Assembly: GCF_000146165.2 (NCBI RefSeq) | Contig: NC_004347.2 | Coordinates: forward strand, 1,798,001-1,862,000 | Origin: Shewanella oneidensis MR-1 | GTDB taxonomy: Bacteria; Pseudomonadota; Gammaproteobacteria; Enterobacterales; Shewanellaceae | DNA: 64,000 bases | Direction of reading: 5' to 3' | The notes under the pieces: model-generated | What the model saw: the letters and a program-made list of their open reading frames with translations, nothing else | Databases searched by the model: none | What the model was told of the DNA's origin: nothing | Position numbers and translations under genes: made by a program | Shown: piece after piece, positions 46,434-55,740 of the stretch | Position numbering within the stretch: position 1 is the first letter of the stretch | Layout of the letters: each line of letters starts with the position of its first letter

Positions 46434-46636
46434 CAGGGCGAGCGCATGAGTGTTCAATAATTGACCTTAACAATAAAGGTACACTCAATTGTACTCATCA
46501 ATGTCTGTTTTCAGCTTAACATTCGTATAGGTTGCGAGTGTTTATTAAACAGTTTTTGAGTAATAAACGTTCATGCGGTAGCCCTGACCGAGTAATGCTT
46601 ACAACCACTTTTAGAAATTTAACAATGGGTGTCTCG
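46259..46636 (+). repeat. Perfect 49-bp direct repeat (46259-46307 and 46588-46636)
   Basis: Both copies start CCGAGTAATGCTTACAACCA and end AACAATGGGTGTCTCG with no difference by eye. The first overlaps the end of the 77-bp repeat. Copies sit just upstream of the coiled-coil membrane protein gene. Confidence 0.85.
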
Positions 46637-47368
46637 TTAAATTAATAGTACAGGTTGAAGATAACCTCAAAGTAGATTATGTTGTTGATTTTAAAATGGA
46701 TGACTAGATTTATTCAATTAAGGTAGAGTTTCATCTATTATTAAAGCAAGGACATATATGAATAAAGAAATTGAGAGTTTGTGTGTTGCATTGGAGTCAC
46801 TGGCTGAGGCTGTGGAAAAAGGTTGGAGTGAAAATAGCTCTTTGAATGAAGCATTCGGTTGGAATCATCCGGCTATTAATCGTTTTGAGTTAGCCTATAT
46901 TCCACTTTCGTTATCACAGCGTATTCGAAAAGCAGATTTAAATATTGATGACAAAGAGCTTCTTGAAATACTGGGTAAGGTTCCCGAGAAGCTAAATCGT
47001 TTAAAAAGTGGGACACTACCTTATTTTTATAACGGTCATGGAGCCCAAGCAATTCCAGCTTTTATTAGTACATTAGAATGGATTTCTAGTTTAATAGAGC
47101 CAGAGCTTGCATGGGTTATACATAATGACCCAAATGTTTTACCTCCCGCTATTTCGAGGAAACTGAAGGGGTTGGCCGCAAAAATCGATGAAATTGAAGT
47201 AGATCAAGACAAGTTAACTAAACAAATACAAATCATTAATGATGCAACAGAAACAGCAGAATCGCTTCCTTCTGATTTGCAAGATTTAAAAGAAGCTCGT
47301 AAGAAAGTCGAATCTATAGGTACTGAGGCTATTAAAACAGCAGCTAAGATATCAACCGCAAAAGAAAA

Positions 47369-48661
47369 GAGGGCGTTCAAAATTCTGTGTCAGGCTAATT
47401 TTTAAATTTCTAGCACGCTATCTAAACGTCCTTCAAAATAAATCGCTAACTGAGATAAACAAAGGCTCCAATTGTGGATTGGCATAGTCCATTTATCTGA
47501 GGCGTTTAATATGCCTGCGTAAAGTAGCTTCAACAAGCTATTTTCATTAGGAAATGCACCTTTGGTTTTGGTGAGCTTTCTAAATTGGCGATGCACAGCC
47601 TCAACCGCATTGGTCGTGTAAATCACTTTCCTGATATGTTCTGGGTACTTAAAATAATGGGACAAATTATGCCATTTGCGACGCCAAGAGTTGATTACCA
47701 ACGGATAAGCATCACCCCATTTGGCCTCCAGTTCGTCCAAGGCCATCTCTGCGGCTTCTTTACTCACGGCTCGATACACAGGCTTTAAATCAGCCATAAA
47801 CGCTTTCTGATTTTTTGAGGCGACATACTTCATTGAGTTGCGGATCTGGTGGATAACGCATAGCTGTGTTTCCGTATGAGGGAAGATACTGGCTATGGCC
47901 TCAGGGAAACCGGTCAAGCCGTCAACACAGGCGATAAGAATATCTTTTACACCACGATTATTAAGATCGGCCAGTACGGATAGCCAGTAATTAGCGCCTT
48001 CATTTTCGGATAAGTGAAGCCCTAAAATTTCCTTTTTTCCTTTCATATTAAGCGCTAACAATGTGTAAACGGCTTTACTGACGTAACGCCCATCCTCTTT
48101 GACTTTATAATGTATCGCATCAAGCCAAACGATAGGATAATGGCTATCTAATGGGCGCTGTTGCCACGCTTTAAGTTCGGGGATGAGTTTGTCGGTGATG
48201 GCGCTTACTGTTGCGTTAGACACATTGAGCCCATACATATCTTCAACATGTTGATTAATATCGCGATAGCTCATACCTATACTGAACATCGATAACACTT
48301 TACGTTCGATTTCATCGGTTAGTGTAGTTTGATTTTTCTTAATCAACTGAGGCTCAAAGGTGCCATTGCGGTCTCTAGGCGCGTCTAACTCAAAGTTACC
48401 GGACGGATGCTTAATGGTCTTAGGGGTTTTGCCATTTTTACGATTAGGCTGAGGATCATGCGCTAAATGCTGCTCAAGCTCAGCCTGGAGAGCCGCTTCA
48501 GTGAGTTGCTTGATCAGTGGGCCAAGAATGCTGTCTTTACCTGTGAGGCTTTTACCTGATTGCAGATCTTTAAGGGCTTGTTCGAAGTTAAAAGGTTGGG
48601 TCATGTGTCATTCCTGTTTTTGAATATTTTACTGAAATGACACAGAATTATGAACACTACC
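47369..48661 (-). mobile_element. IS256-family insertion sequence, 1293 bp
   Basis: The ends are imperfect ~24-bp inverted repeats: left GAGGGC-GTTCAAAATTCTGTGTCA, right (inverted) GGTAGT-GTTCATAATTCTGTGTCA. A perfect 8-bp direct duplication AAAGAAAA flanks it (47361-47368 and 48662-48669). It carries one transposase gene and interrupts a membrane protein gene. Perfect duplication and an intact transposase suggest a recent insertion. Confidence 0.92.
47402..48604 (-). CDS. IS256-family (mutator type) transposase
   Basis: This 400-aa protein has the catalytic DDE set of IS256: Asp in YPIVWLDAIHYKVKEDG, Asp in IACVDGLTGFPEAI (with CVIHQIRNS following), and Glu in YTTNAVEAVHRQFRKLT. It cuts and joins DNA to move the element. 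Length is normal and no damage is visible. ATG 48604 lies 57 bp inside the right end. The gene is the only one in the element. Confidence 0.95.
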   Translation of the reverse strand: MTQPFNFEQALKDLQSGKSLTGKDSILGPLIKQLTEAALQAELEQHLAHDPQPNRKNGKTPKTIKHPSGNFELDAPRDRNGTFEPQLIKKNQTTLTDEIERKVLSMFSIGMSYRDINQHVEDMYGLNVSNATVSAITDKLIPELKAWQQRPLDSHYPIVWLDAIHYKVKEDGRYVSKAVYTLLALNMKGKKEILGLHLSENEGANYWLSVLADLNNRGVKDILIACVDGLTGFPEAIASIFPHTETQLCVIHQIRNSMKYVASKNQKAFMADLKPVYRAVSKEAAEMALDELEAKWGDAYPLVINSWRRKWHNLSHYFKYPEHIRKVIYTTNAVEAVHRQFRKLTKTKGAFPNENSLLKLLYAGILNASDKWTMPIHNWSLCLSQLAIYFEGRLDSVLEI

Positions 48662-49372
48662 AAAGAAAATGTAGATAACCTACTTAGCGCTATTAAATCC
48701 AATAAAGAGCAGTCTGATAAGCTGGTTGAAAACTGTGAAGATTCATATCGTATTACAACCAGTAATGGGCTTGCTGGTGCTTTTGACCAAAGGGCTAGTC
48801 AACTTACTAACTCTATGTGGGTATGGGTTTTAGGTCTGCTTGGTTCACTTATATCGGCTTGGTTTATTGGTTCAGGGAGAGTCGAAGCTTTAACTTCAGC
48901 TTTATCTGTTGCCGATCCCAAAATGGGTCTTGTATTTGGCCATATATTTTTGTCAATTGTGAGTTTGGGGGCTCCCTTATGGTTTGCATGGTTGTCTACT
49001 AAACAAATAGGTCAAAGATTTAAGTTAGCAGAAGACTATGGTTATAAAGCTTCTGTTGCAAAAGCATATGAAGGTTATAGAAAAGAAGCTGCAAGAATAG
49101 ATGAAGAGCTTGAAGCCAGACTCTTCGAATCTGCTTTATCAAGGGTTGAAGAAGCCCCTTTACGACTAGTTGAAGATGGAGGTCACGGAAGTCCTTGGCA
49201 TGAGCTAGCAAACTCTAACTCTTTCAAGGAAGCATTAAAAAACTTCCCTGAATTCAGAGACAGAGTGTTTGAACTTGCTAATTCAGCTATTGATAAGACT
49301 AGACGAAAGCCAGAACTTCATGCTGTTAGCGATACCAAATCAGTACAGCAAATGCAGTCAGCAGACTCGTAA

Positions 49373-49734
49373 ACACGCTAGGCAAAATGCAAACTTAAGT
49401 GCATTCGTGTGGATTATCACTGATTTTATGGTTATTTCTGCAAGCAATAATAGTTTCACCGAGATTTGCTAAGCCGAATTCGATTGCGGACGTGACCTTC
49501 GATGATATGGATATCATCGCAGAGCCGCCATGGATGGCTTCACGGCGTGTCACGCAAGCTGTTGAATTCGGCGTATCCGCAACGAGTTCAGAAGTGCTTA
49601 GAAAAGCCATATATTTTTAACCTAACCTTCCTTCATCCCAGCTCTGCAAACAAAAACAGCCGCAAATATTTGCGGCTGTTTGCGATTAACATTCTGTATT
49701 TGAATGAGATTTAAAGTTTACGCTAAACCACTCG
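49373..49734. other. Intergenic right flank of the accessory patch
   Basis: No convincing gene. A GATATGGATATCATCG palindromic stretch lies near 49505 and a segment resembling a dispersed Shewanella repeat follows (CCGCCATGGATGGCTTCACG). A terminator for panP lies at 49655-49680. Confidence 0.5.
49655..49680 (-). terminator. Terminator of panP
   Basis: A perfect palindrome: AACAGCCGCAAAT and ATTTGCGGCTGTT. On the minus strand it is followed by TTTTTG, so it serves the minus-strand panP gene. Confidence 0.85.
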
Positions 49735-51384
49735 CTATTCAGCGACCATAGCTAATAGTGCGGGTAAAAACTCTTTATCCAATGTGGCAATTTCGCCTTG
49801 CTCGATAAGCACTTGATTCAGAATCTCATGGCTAGTCAAGGGATTAGCTAATACGACGCGAAACACCACTGTGGGTTGTCTAAAGTAGCGGGCGGGTTGA
49901 ATGCGGGTGCGCGAGACAAAGGATTTGCCCTGTTCGCGCTGGTGTTTTTGAATAAATTGGGTCAGGCCATCGAGTTGCTCATTAAAGCGCTCAAGCTTTG
50001 CTTTATCACCTTGTTCAATCGCCACTTGCATCGCCGCCTGCACACTCGCTGGAACATAACGATAGGTGAGCAGGCACAGCTCTGGCGCGGTGACTAACTC
50101 AAAATCGGGGTGCGCGTCGATTTGCTCGGCAAAATAACGCGCTTTTTCAAGGCTGTTATTGATAAGAATTTCGTAGCCATCGCGACCGATAATCTGTAAG
50201 CAGGCATGCACTAACATCGCCATGCCGGGGCGTGAGCCTTCAAGCGTTTGGCTGCCTAAATCCTTGGAGCCTCGGCGCAAAATATATTCGGCGTGGTGGG
50301 CAATCGCATGGGCAAACTCAGGATTTTTAAATAGCACCATACCCGCGCCCATGGGGACATACATTTGCTTATGGGCATCGATGGTGACCGAATCTGCGAG
50401 TTCAACACCATCGAGTAAATGGCGGTATTTATTGGATAATAAGCTCGCGCCGCCCCAAGCCGCATCCACATGGAAGTGACAGTTTAACTCACTTGCTAAT
50501 GCCGCAAGCTGCTTAAGCGGGTCGATATTGCCCGTCTCTGTTGTGCCAGCCACACCCACAATCGCCATGACTTTAATGCGTTTATGTGCAAGTTCAACTG
50601 CGATCTTACGCATTTGGGTGACATCAACCTTGTTATCAGCATCGGTTGGGATACTGATGATATTGTCGCGACCAATACCGAGCAGATCGACTGCTTTACC
50701 TAATGAATAGTGACCGCGCTCGGAGACAAGAATCGCTAAATCATCATAGTCATAGTGACGCAGCGCCTTGATTAAGCCTTCGCGGGTGACGCCTTTAAAG
50801 TCGCCATCGGCCTTAAGTAATTGGTTACGGGCAATCCACAGGGCCGTGATGTTAGCGACCGTGCCGCCGGAGCAAAATGCGCCAAGGGAATGATTGGCGC
50901 TGTGCATCCAATTACGATAAAAATCATCGTGTTGAGCGTAAATTAAATGATGCATCATCCCGAGCACTTGGCGCTCAAGCGGGGTAAAAGCCTTGGACGT
51001 TTCGATTTTGACCAAGTTTTGATTCAGCCCCACCATCATTTTCGACAGTGGCAACACAAAATAGGGCAATGCCGAGGTCATATGGCCAATAAAACTCGGC
51101 GCCGCCGTATGCACCGAATGCGCCACCAAGTTTTGCATGATTTCGTCGGTATAGTCGGAGACAAAACGCGGCTGGTTTGGAATTTCAAAGGTTTGAAAAT
51201 CGGTTTCGATCTCTGATAGCGGCTTTTCTAGCGCGGCAATACTGTCACCCAAAAAGCCTGCTAAATCCTCGGAAAGCTTCTGCTCGATAATGCTTAAGGT
51301 GGAATCTGCATCTTCGGGCACAGTGAAAATCCGCATCAGGCTTTCTTCAGACGCGGTGGCTTGGCGAGGGAGTTTTTGGGTCAT
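49735..51384 (-). CDS. panP: PanP-type PLP-dependent aspartate 1-decarboxylase
   Basis: This 549-aa PLP enzyme of the group II decarboxylases has its Schiff-base lysine in DSVTIDAHKQMYVPMGAGM (about 335) and FHVDAAWGGASLLSNKYRHL before it. It matches the Vibrio/Shewanella type called PanP, which makes beta-alanine from aspartate for coenzyme A synthesis in bacteria that lack PanD. Older annotation calls it glutamate decarboxylase. The start ATG 51384 is clear and the terminator is given above. Single-gene unit. Confidence 0.85.
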   Translation of the reverse strand: MTQKLPRQATASEESLMRIFTVPEDADSTLSIIEQKLSEDLAGFLGDSIAALEKPLSEIETDFQTFEIPNQPRFVSDYTDEIMQNLVAHSVHTAAPSFIGHMTSALPYFVLPLSKMMVGLNQNLVKIETSKAFTPLERQVLGMMHHLIYAQHDDFYRNWMHSANHSLGAFCSGGTVANITALWIARNQLLKADGDFKGVTREGLIKALRHYDYDDLAILVSERGHYSLGKAVDLLGIGRDNIISIPTDADNKVDVTQMRKIAVELAHKRIKVMAIVGVAGTTETGNIDPLKQLAALASELNCHFHVDAAWGGASLLSNKYRHLLDGVELADSVTIDAHKQMYVPMGAGMVLFKNPEFAHAIAHHAEYILRRGSKDLGSQTLEGSRPGMAMLVHACLQIIGRDGYEILINNSLEKARYFAEQIDAHPDFELVTAPELCLLTYRYVPASVQAAMQVAIEQGDKAKLERFNEQLDGLTQFIQKHQREQGKSFVSRTRIQPARYFRQPTVVFRVVLANPLTSHEILNQVLIEQGEIATLDKEFLPALLAMVAE

Positions 51385-51559
51385 GGGGCTTGCCGTCTAG
51401 TTATTCTTATAGTGAAACCGCAAAAGAGATCAAGCGTATAAGTAAATACATGGCACTTAAACCTTGTTTACGGATTACCAAAAAGGGAGCTCACTTTACT
51501 GCAAGGTCTTTTTGGCATCAAGCAATAAAATACGCCCTAAGTCAGTGCTTGGGTAAAAC

Positions 51560-51583
51560 AAAGGCGCTAATCGTAGCGCCTTT
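51560..51583 (-). terminator. Terminator after glycerate kinase gene
   Basis: AAAGGCGCTA and TAGCGCCTTT pair around a 4-nt loop. On the minus strand TTTGTTTTA follows. Confidence 0.8.
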
Positions 51584-51620
51584 GTTGTGTTGTATTGGCT
51601 ATCGCTTTAGAGAGGTAAGG

Positions 51621-52775
51621 TTAACGCTGGCCCAGCATCAATACTGCGCCAATATTGCGGGCGGTATTGATAAGGTTAGTTTTGGCATTGGCCAGCACAT
51701 CGTCCAGTGGACTTAAGTGTGGAATGATAGGGAAAATCGCCGCCATGCCTTGCTCGAGCACGGCATTGGCATTATCGCCAAGGCAACCGGCAATCCCGAT
51801 AGTCGGAATGTTTTGCAACTGCGCTTGCTTTAATACGCCCATCGGGGTTTTGCCAAAGATGGTTTGGCCATCGATTCGGCCTTCGCCAGTGATGACAAGA
51901 TCGGCGCCACGAATTTTGTCAGCCAGTCCTACTGTTTGCATCACAATCTCGACACCGGGTCTAAGCTCTGCGCCTAAAAAGGCCATCACGCCAAGCCCCA
52001 TGCCGCCCGCAGCGCCCGCGCCAGCTTGGTGGCGATGGTCGGTTACACCGCTTTGGGCGATCACATCGGCATAGTGACTCAGGGCTGAGTCTAATGTGTT
52101 GACCATCTCTGCTGTAGCACCTTTTTGCGGCCCAAAAATCGCCGAGGCGCCACGCTCGCCACAAAGGGGATTATCGACATCGCAGGCCACTTCGAAGGTG
52201 CATTCTTTCAGTAACGGATGGGCGTTGCTCATATCGATATTGGCAAGTTTCGCTAGTGCCGCGCCGCCCGCACTGAGGCTTTTACCATGTTTATCTAGCA
52301 GTAAAATACCCAGCGCCTGCGCCATTCCCGCGCCGCCATCGTTAGTTGCACTGCCACCTAGTCCTACAATAATGTGCTTTATCCCCCGATTAAGCGCATC
52401 ACAAATCAGTTCGCCCGTACCATAACTGGTCGTGAGCAGTGGGTTACGTTGCTCCCGCGGCACATGGTGTAAGCCTGAGGCGGAGGCCATTTCAATGACC
52501 GCGATGGGCTGAGTCTGTTGTGCGGTTTGTTGACCCAAAATACCATAATGGGCGTTAACCTTATGGCCAAGCGGCCCCATGACCTCCAGGCTGACAATGC
52601 TGCCGCCTGTGGCATCGACCATAGATTGCACCGTTCCTTCGCCACCATCGGCGACGGGAATTTTGACAATCTCGCAGTCAGGGATCACTTGCATTAAGCC
52701 TTGTTCGATCGCATTAGCCACATCGAGTGCGCTTAAGCTTTCTTTAAAGGAATCGGGGGCAATAACTATCTTCAT
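51621..52775 (-). CDS. garK: Glycerate kinase (GarK/GlxK family)
   Basis: This 384-aa kinase phosphorylates glycerate with ATP, feeding it to glycolysis at 2- or 3-phosphoglycerate. Family marks: MKIVIAPDSFKESLSALDVA, GGEGTVQSMVDATGG, HIIVGLGGSATNDGGAGMAQ and the C-terminal DLVITGEGRIDGQTIFGKTP. The GntP-type permease gene is 58 bp upstream on the same strand, with an intergenic hairpin, and cdaR lies further up, so the group imports and uses glycerate. Length is normal. Confidence 0.93.
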   Translation of the reverse strand: MKIVIAPDSFKESLSALDVANAIEQGLMQVIPDCEIVKIPVADGGEGTVQSMVDATGGSIVSLEVMGPLGHKVNAHYGILGQQTAQQTQPIAVIEMASASGLHHVPREQRNPLLTTSYGTGELICDALNRGIKHIIVGLGGSATNDGGAGMAQALGILLLDKHGKSLSAGGAALAKLANIDMSNAHPLLKECTFEVACDVDNPLCGERGASAIFGPQKGATAEMVNTLDSALSHYADVIAQSGVTDHRHQAGAGAAGGMGLGVMAFLGAELRPGVEIVMQTVGLADKIRGADLVITGEGRIDGQTIFGKTPMGVLKQAQLQNIPTIGIAGCLGDNANAVLEQGMAAIFPIIPHLSPLDDVLANAKTNLINTARNIGAVLMLGQR

Positions 52776-52833
52776 TCAAAATCCTACAGCTTTTTTGGGC
52801 GCGTGGATGCGCCCAAGGACAAGATAAGGCGGC

Positions 52834-54192
52834 TTAGAGCAGCACTAAGCTTAGTACATACACGGCCAGCATGGAGGTGACGCCTTGGATCAGGGTCGCC
52901 ATGGTTTGGGCTTTATAGGCCTGCGTAACACTCATACGGCTAAATTGAGTTACAACCCAGAAGAAACTGTCGTTAGCGTGGGAGACGGTCATGGCGCCTG
53001 CACCAATCGCCATGACTGTCAGTACGCGGCCCATTTCGCTGCCAAGACCAATATCGCCCAGCATCGGAGCGACTAAGGCCGAGGTTGCGACCAGGGCGAC
53101 CGTTGATGAACCTTGGGCCGATTTCAGCGCTGCAGCGACGATAAAGGGCATGAAAATCCCAACGCCGAGCGCCGATAATGAGCTGCCTAAAAAGTCGCCT
53201 ATGGGTGTTGCTTTTAATACAGCGCCAAAGGCACCTCCGGCACCGGTGATCAAAATGATGGGGGCTGCCGCAACTAAGCCTTGGCTAATGCGCTCGCTAA
53301 ACTCGGCGATTTTGTTGGTACTTTTCAGTAACAGCGCGGATAGGAACAGGCCAATCAATAGCGCGTTTACGGGTTGGCCGAGGAACACTAATAGGCTAAA
53401 CAGACCTTCTTTTCCGAATGGCGCAGAAGGGAAATTAGCAACAGAACCCAAACAAATTAATAGAATAGGCACAAAAATCGGGGCAAAAGCCTTTAATGGA
53501 CTGGGGAGTGTGCCATAGCTTTGTTTTAAGGATTCAAAGTCATTTGCTTGGGCTTTGAGTTCTTCTGCGCCTTCACCATCGGGTTCAACCCCTGCAAAGC
53601 GGTTGGCCCACAACATACCTGCAAACGAGGCAACAGCAGCAACAAATAAACCGACACCTATTACTAAGCCTAAATTTGACTCTAAGCCTAAGTTACCCGC
53701 CGCTGCGATAGGGCCTGGTGTCGGGGGGACAAAGGTGTGTGTCGCGTATAAACCCGTCGCTAAGGCCACGCTCATGGACACGCTAGAGACTTGCATGCGG
53801 TTGGCCATGGATTGTTTGAGCGAGTTTAAGATCACGAAACCCGAGTCACAAAACACCGGAATGGACACTATATAGCCGATAATCGACATAGTGAGTGTTG
53901 GGAAGCGTTTACCCAACACTTTAATCACCACATCTGCCATGGTAATGGCGGCGCCACTTTTTTCGAGAATGATGCCGATAATCGTCCCGAGCACGATCAC
54001 AAGGCCGATATAACCGAGAATATTACCAAAGCCTGTGGTAATGGTTTTGGCAATATCGCCACTGGGTAAACCATAGGCGAAGGCGGCAATAAAGGCGGCT
54101 AGAATTAAAGTTAAAAATGGATGGAGCTTAAATTTTGAGGTCGCGATAACAATAAATGCAATCACGCCGATGAGGATGAGCACTAAGTTCAT
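52834..54192 (-). CDS. GntP family permease (probable glycerate or gluconate importer)
   Basis: This 452-aa inner-membrane protein has about 12-14 spans and the GntP family pattern: MNLVLILIGVIAFIVIATSK, FGNILGYIGLVIVLGTIIGI, SIPVFCDSGFVILNSL and LKSAQGSSTVALVATSALVA. The family takes up gluconate, glycerate or related acids with protons. The neighbouring glycerate kinase suggests glycerate, but this is inferred from the context only. The gap to garK is 58 bp. Confidence 0.88.
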   Translation of the reverse strand: MNLVLILIGVIAFIVIATSKFKLHPFLTLILAAFIAAFAYGLPSGDIAKTITTGFGNILGYIGLVIVLGTIIGIILEKSGAAITMADVVIKVLGKRFPTLTMSIIGYIVSIPVFCDSGFVILNSLKQSMANRMQVSSVSMSVALATGLYATHTFVPPTPGPIAAAGNLGLESNLGLVIGVGLFVAAVASFAGMLWANRFAGVEPDGEGAEELKAQANDFESLKQSYGTLPSPLKAFAPIFVPILLICLGSVANFPSAPFGKEGLFSLLVFLGQPVNALLIGLFLSALLLKSTNKIAEFSERISQGLVAAAPIILITGAGGAFGAVLKATPIGDFLGSSLSALGVGIFMPFIVAAALKSAQGSSTVALVATSALVAPMLGDIGLGSEMGRVLTVMAIGAGAMTVSHANDSFFWVVTQFSRMSVTQAYKAQTMATLIQGVTSMLAVYVLSLVLL

Positions 54193-54494
54193 AGGTTGTC
54201 CCGTTCAGTCTTGGCTGAAGTTCTTAAGTGGTTTTGGCTGTTGTAGGGCGCGGCTGTTATCTGATCCTAAGTTCAAATAAAGGCTGCTTTAAGGTCAGCC
54301 TATTATTGAATACTGCAGATTGAATAGCTTTGGCTAAACTGACGGAGTTACGGGTTAAATAGGGCTTTATTTTGTGCATGAGCACAAAATTGCCACCGTG
54401 CATTCGAATGTAATAGGGGGATTTTGTCGATAAGGTAGGCAAATCTTTCTATTTGCCTACCTTAAAAAGGAATCGCAAGGCTTAACTCATGGTT
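54193..54494. other. Promoter region of gntP with two hairpins
   Basis: The palindrome TTTTGTGC-ATGA-GCACAAAA (54370-54389) is a possible CdaR operator; no experiment is implied. A strong hairpin AAGGTAGGCAAAT/ATTTGCCTACCTT (54432-54463) follows the broken peroxidase gene and is its likely terminator. A 61-codon ORF in this region looks unnatural. Confidence 0.5.
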
Positions 54495-55484
54495 TTATTG
54501 GCGACGAATAAAAGACTCGACATAAGCCGCCGTTCGGGCATTGAGTATCGGATCGGCTGAGGGGGCAATGCCCTTAGGTAATAACAGCGGGTTGAAAATG
54601 CCTTTATCACATTGTTGCACTTGGGAGTCGTTATCGCGCTCACCGTTAATCACCACTTGGCCGACCAGTAATCGCTGGCGAGTCTCTGGCCAAATCACCG
54701 TTGGGTTATTAATTTCATCACCTGATTCCGCCAGTTGAACATAGAGGTTCCATTGTGCTGGCTGGGTGTTAATGCGCTTGAGTCATTCCGCCTTTAAAAA
54801 ATCATCACCCAGATTGGCAAGTTCGCTGGCTGAAGGCGCTGCGGTGCCCGCGACGGGTTCAAAAATCCATTTACCCGCAACGCTGTTATTTTGCTTGTCG
54901 GTAAACAGAAAGCTGTTTACGCCAAAGTAGCGACTATTGGCAAAGCTGGGGCTGGGTGGCAGTTGTTTTACATAGTCGAAAAAGGCTTTGGCATCGGGCT
55001 TATTGTCGATAAGCCATTGTTTACCTTCGGCGCCTTGCTTCACTTTAGTCTGAAAGGTAAAAAAATCATCCAGATTACTAGCAAAGAACACCGGCACATT
55101 GGTGGTGACAAAGTTCAGGTTTTCTTTATCGCCATCAATTTTGAGTGACATAAAGCGCCCTGGGGTTTTGTCGGAGATTTGAGGATTCGTGCCGCCTAGG
55201 GAAAAGCGAGCGGTAACCTTAATTTGGCTTTGATTAAAAAATGGAATCGCTAGCGAATCTTGTAACTCTGGGTTGGGTGCAAAATAGCCGGAGGTACAAA
55301 ATCCCTTAGTGTGATTACGCAGTTTCACTTTTTTACCCGCTTCGCGACTCGCCGCATCCGGCGTGCCATTGACTGCATCAACTAGCTCGGGAATGGTTTT
55401 TTCGGCGGCGATTAATGTCGGTGAAGTGAAGGCTAAGCCTATGATGCAGGCTTGGGCAAGTAAAGTCAGTTTGAATAGGGTCAT
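54495..55484 (-). pseudogene. Catalase-related peroxidase gene with an in-frame TGA
   Basis: The frame from 55484 is 330 codons and fits the small periplasmic catalase-related peroxidases: signal peptide MTLFKLTLLAQACIIGLAFT, the heme-pocket His in KLRNHTKGFCTSGYFAPN, and SRYFGVNSFLFTD. TGA at 54783-54785 interrupts it after 233 codons (LGDDFLKAE then stop). The next 96 codons continue in the same frame with typical family sequence (WNLYVQLAESGDEINNPTVI, then PETRQRLLVG). One base change explains the stop. The N-terminal part keeps the heme residues and might retain some function. Confidence 0.88.
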
Positions 55485-55740
55485 TGCAATTCCTTTTTAT
55501 GCACTGGGTCGAATGTTTAGGGCGTGTTGACGCAAAACGATTATCAGAACTATAGGAAAGGGGATTCGATATAAATCTTTCACTCAATGCATTGTTTACT
55601 CAATAGTGCTGGAAATCACGTCAACTTGAGACACGATTTTTATCCCCATTGAGTCCTTAATCTACGCGAGTTAAATACCCAGCCGTTAAATTCAGCCGCT
55701 AAACTCCGCGCTAAACGTGCATTTTACAGTACAGAGGCCG

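Larger units (their letters stand above)
45781..46757. other. Accessory intergenic region with direct repeats
   Basis: No convincing gene. It holds two pairs of direct repeats (listed separately) and a third, degenerate copy of part of one (AATAATGGGTGTTTTGTTAAA at about 45930-45951). Stretches such as TCGTGGGGCTTCACCCCACACC look like dispersed Shewanella repeats. It forms the left flank of the accessory patch with the IS-split gene. Confidence 0.6.
46758..49372 (+). pseudogene. Coiled-coil two-span membrane protein gene, split by an IS256-family element
   Basis: Removing the element and one copy of its 8-bp target AAAGAAAA joins the frame from 46758 to the frame ending at 49372 perfectly, giving 437 codons. 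The product would have an N-terminal helical domain (1-150), a coiled coil (EIEVDQDKLTKQIQIINDAT, about 150-250), two membrane spans (SMWVWVLGLLGSLISAWFIG and GHIFLSIVSLGAPLWFAWLS), and a C-terminal cytoplasmic domain ending near SPWHELANSNSFKEALKNF. The family is unknown to me. As it stands, the left part ends in the element and the right part starts at a chance ATG (48650) in its terminal repeat. Confidence 0.85.

Noticed and set aside
48650..49372. Independent 240-aa gene starting at ATG 48650
   Set aside because: The ATG is inside the IS terminal repeat with no ribosome site, and the frame joins perfectly with the upstream half once the 8-bp duplication is removed.
51390..51716. Plus-strand 108-codon ORF between panP and garK
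   Set aside because: It overlaps the garK end and the terminator, has no ribosome site and no family pattern.
52991..53518. Long plus-strand ORF (175 codons) opposite gntP
   Set aside because: It is antisense to a clear 452-aa permease and is rich in low-complexity Ala/Pro/Lys, as expected of a shadow frame.
54257..54442. 61-codon minus-strand ORF upstream of gntP
   Set aside because: It spans a hairpin-rich regulatory gap, has no ribosome site and no recognisable pattern.
54783..54785. TGA in the peroxidase gene as selenocysteine
   Set aside because: The position is not a catalytic Cys site in the family and no selenocysteine-type hairpin follows directly; a nonsense change is simpler.
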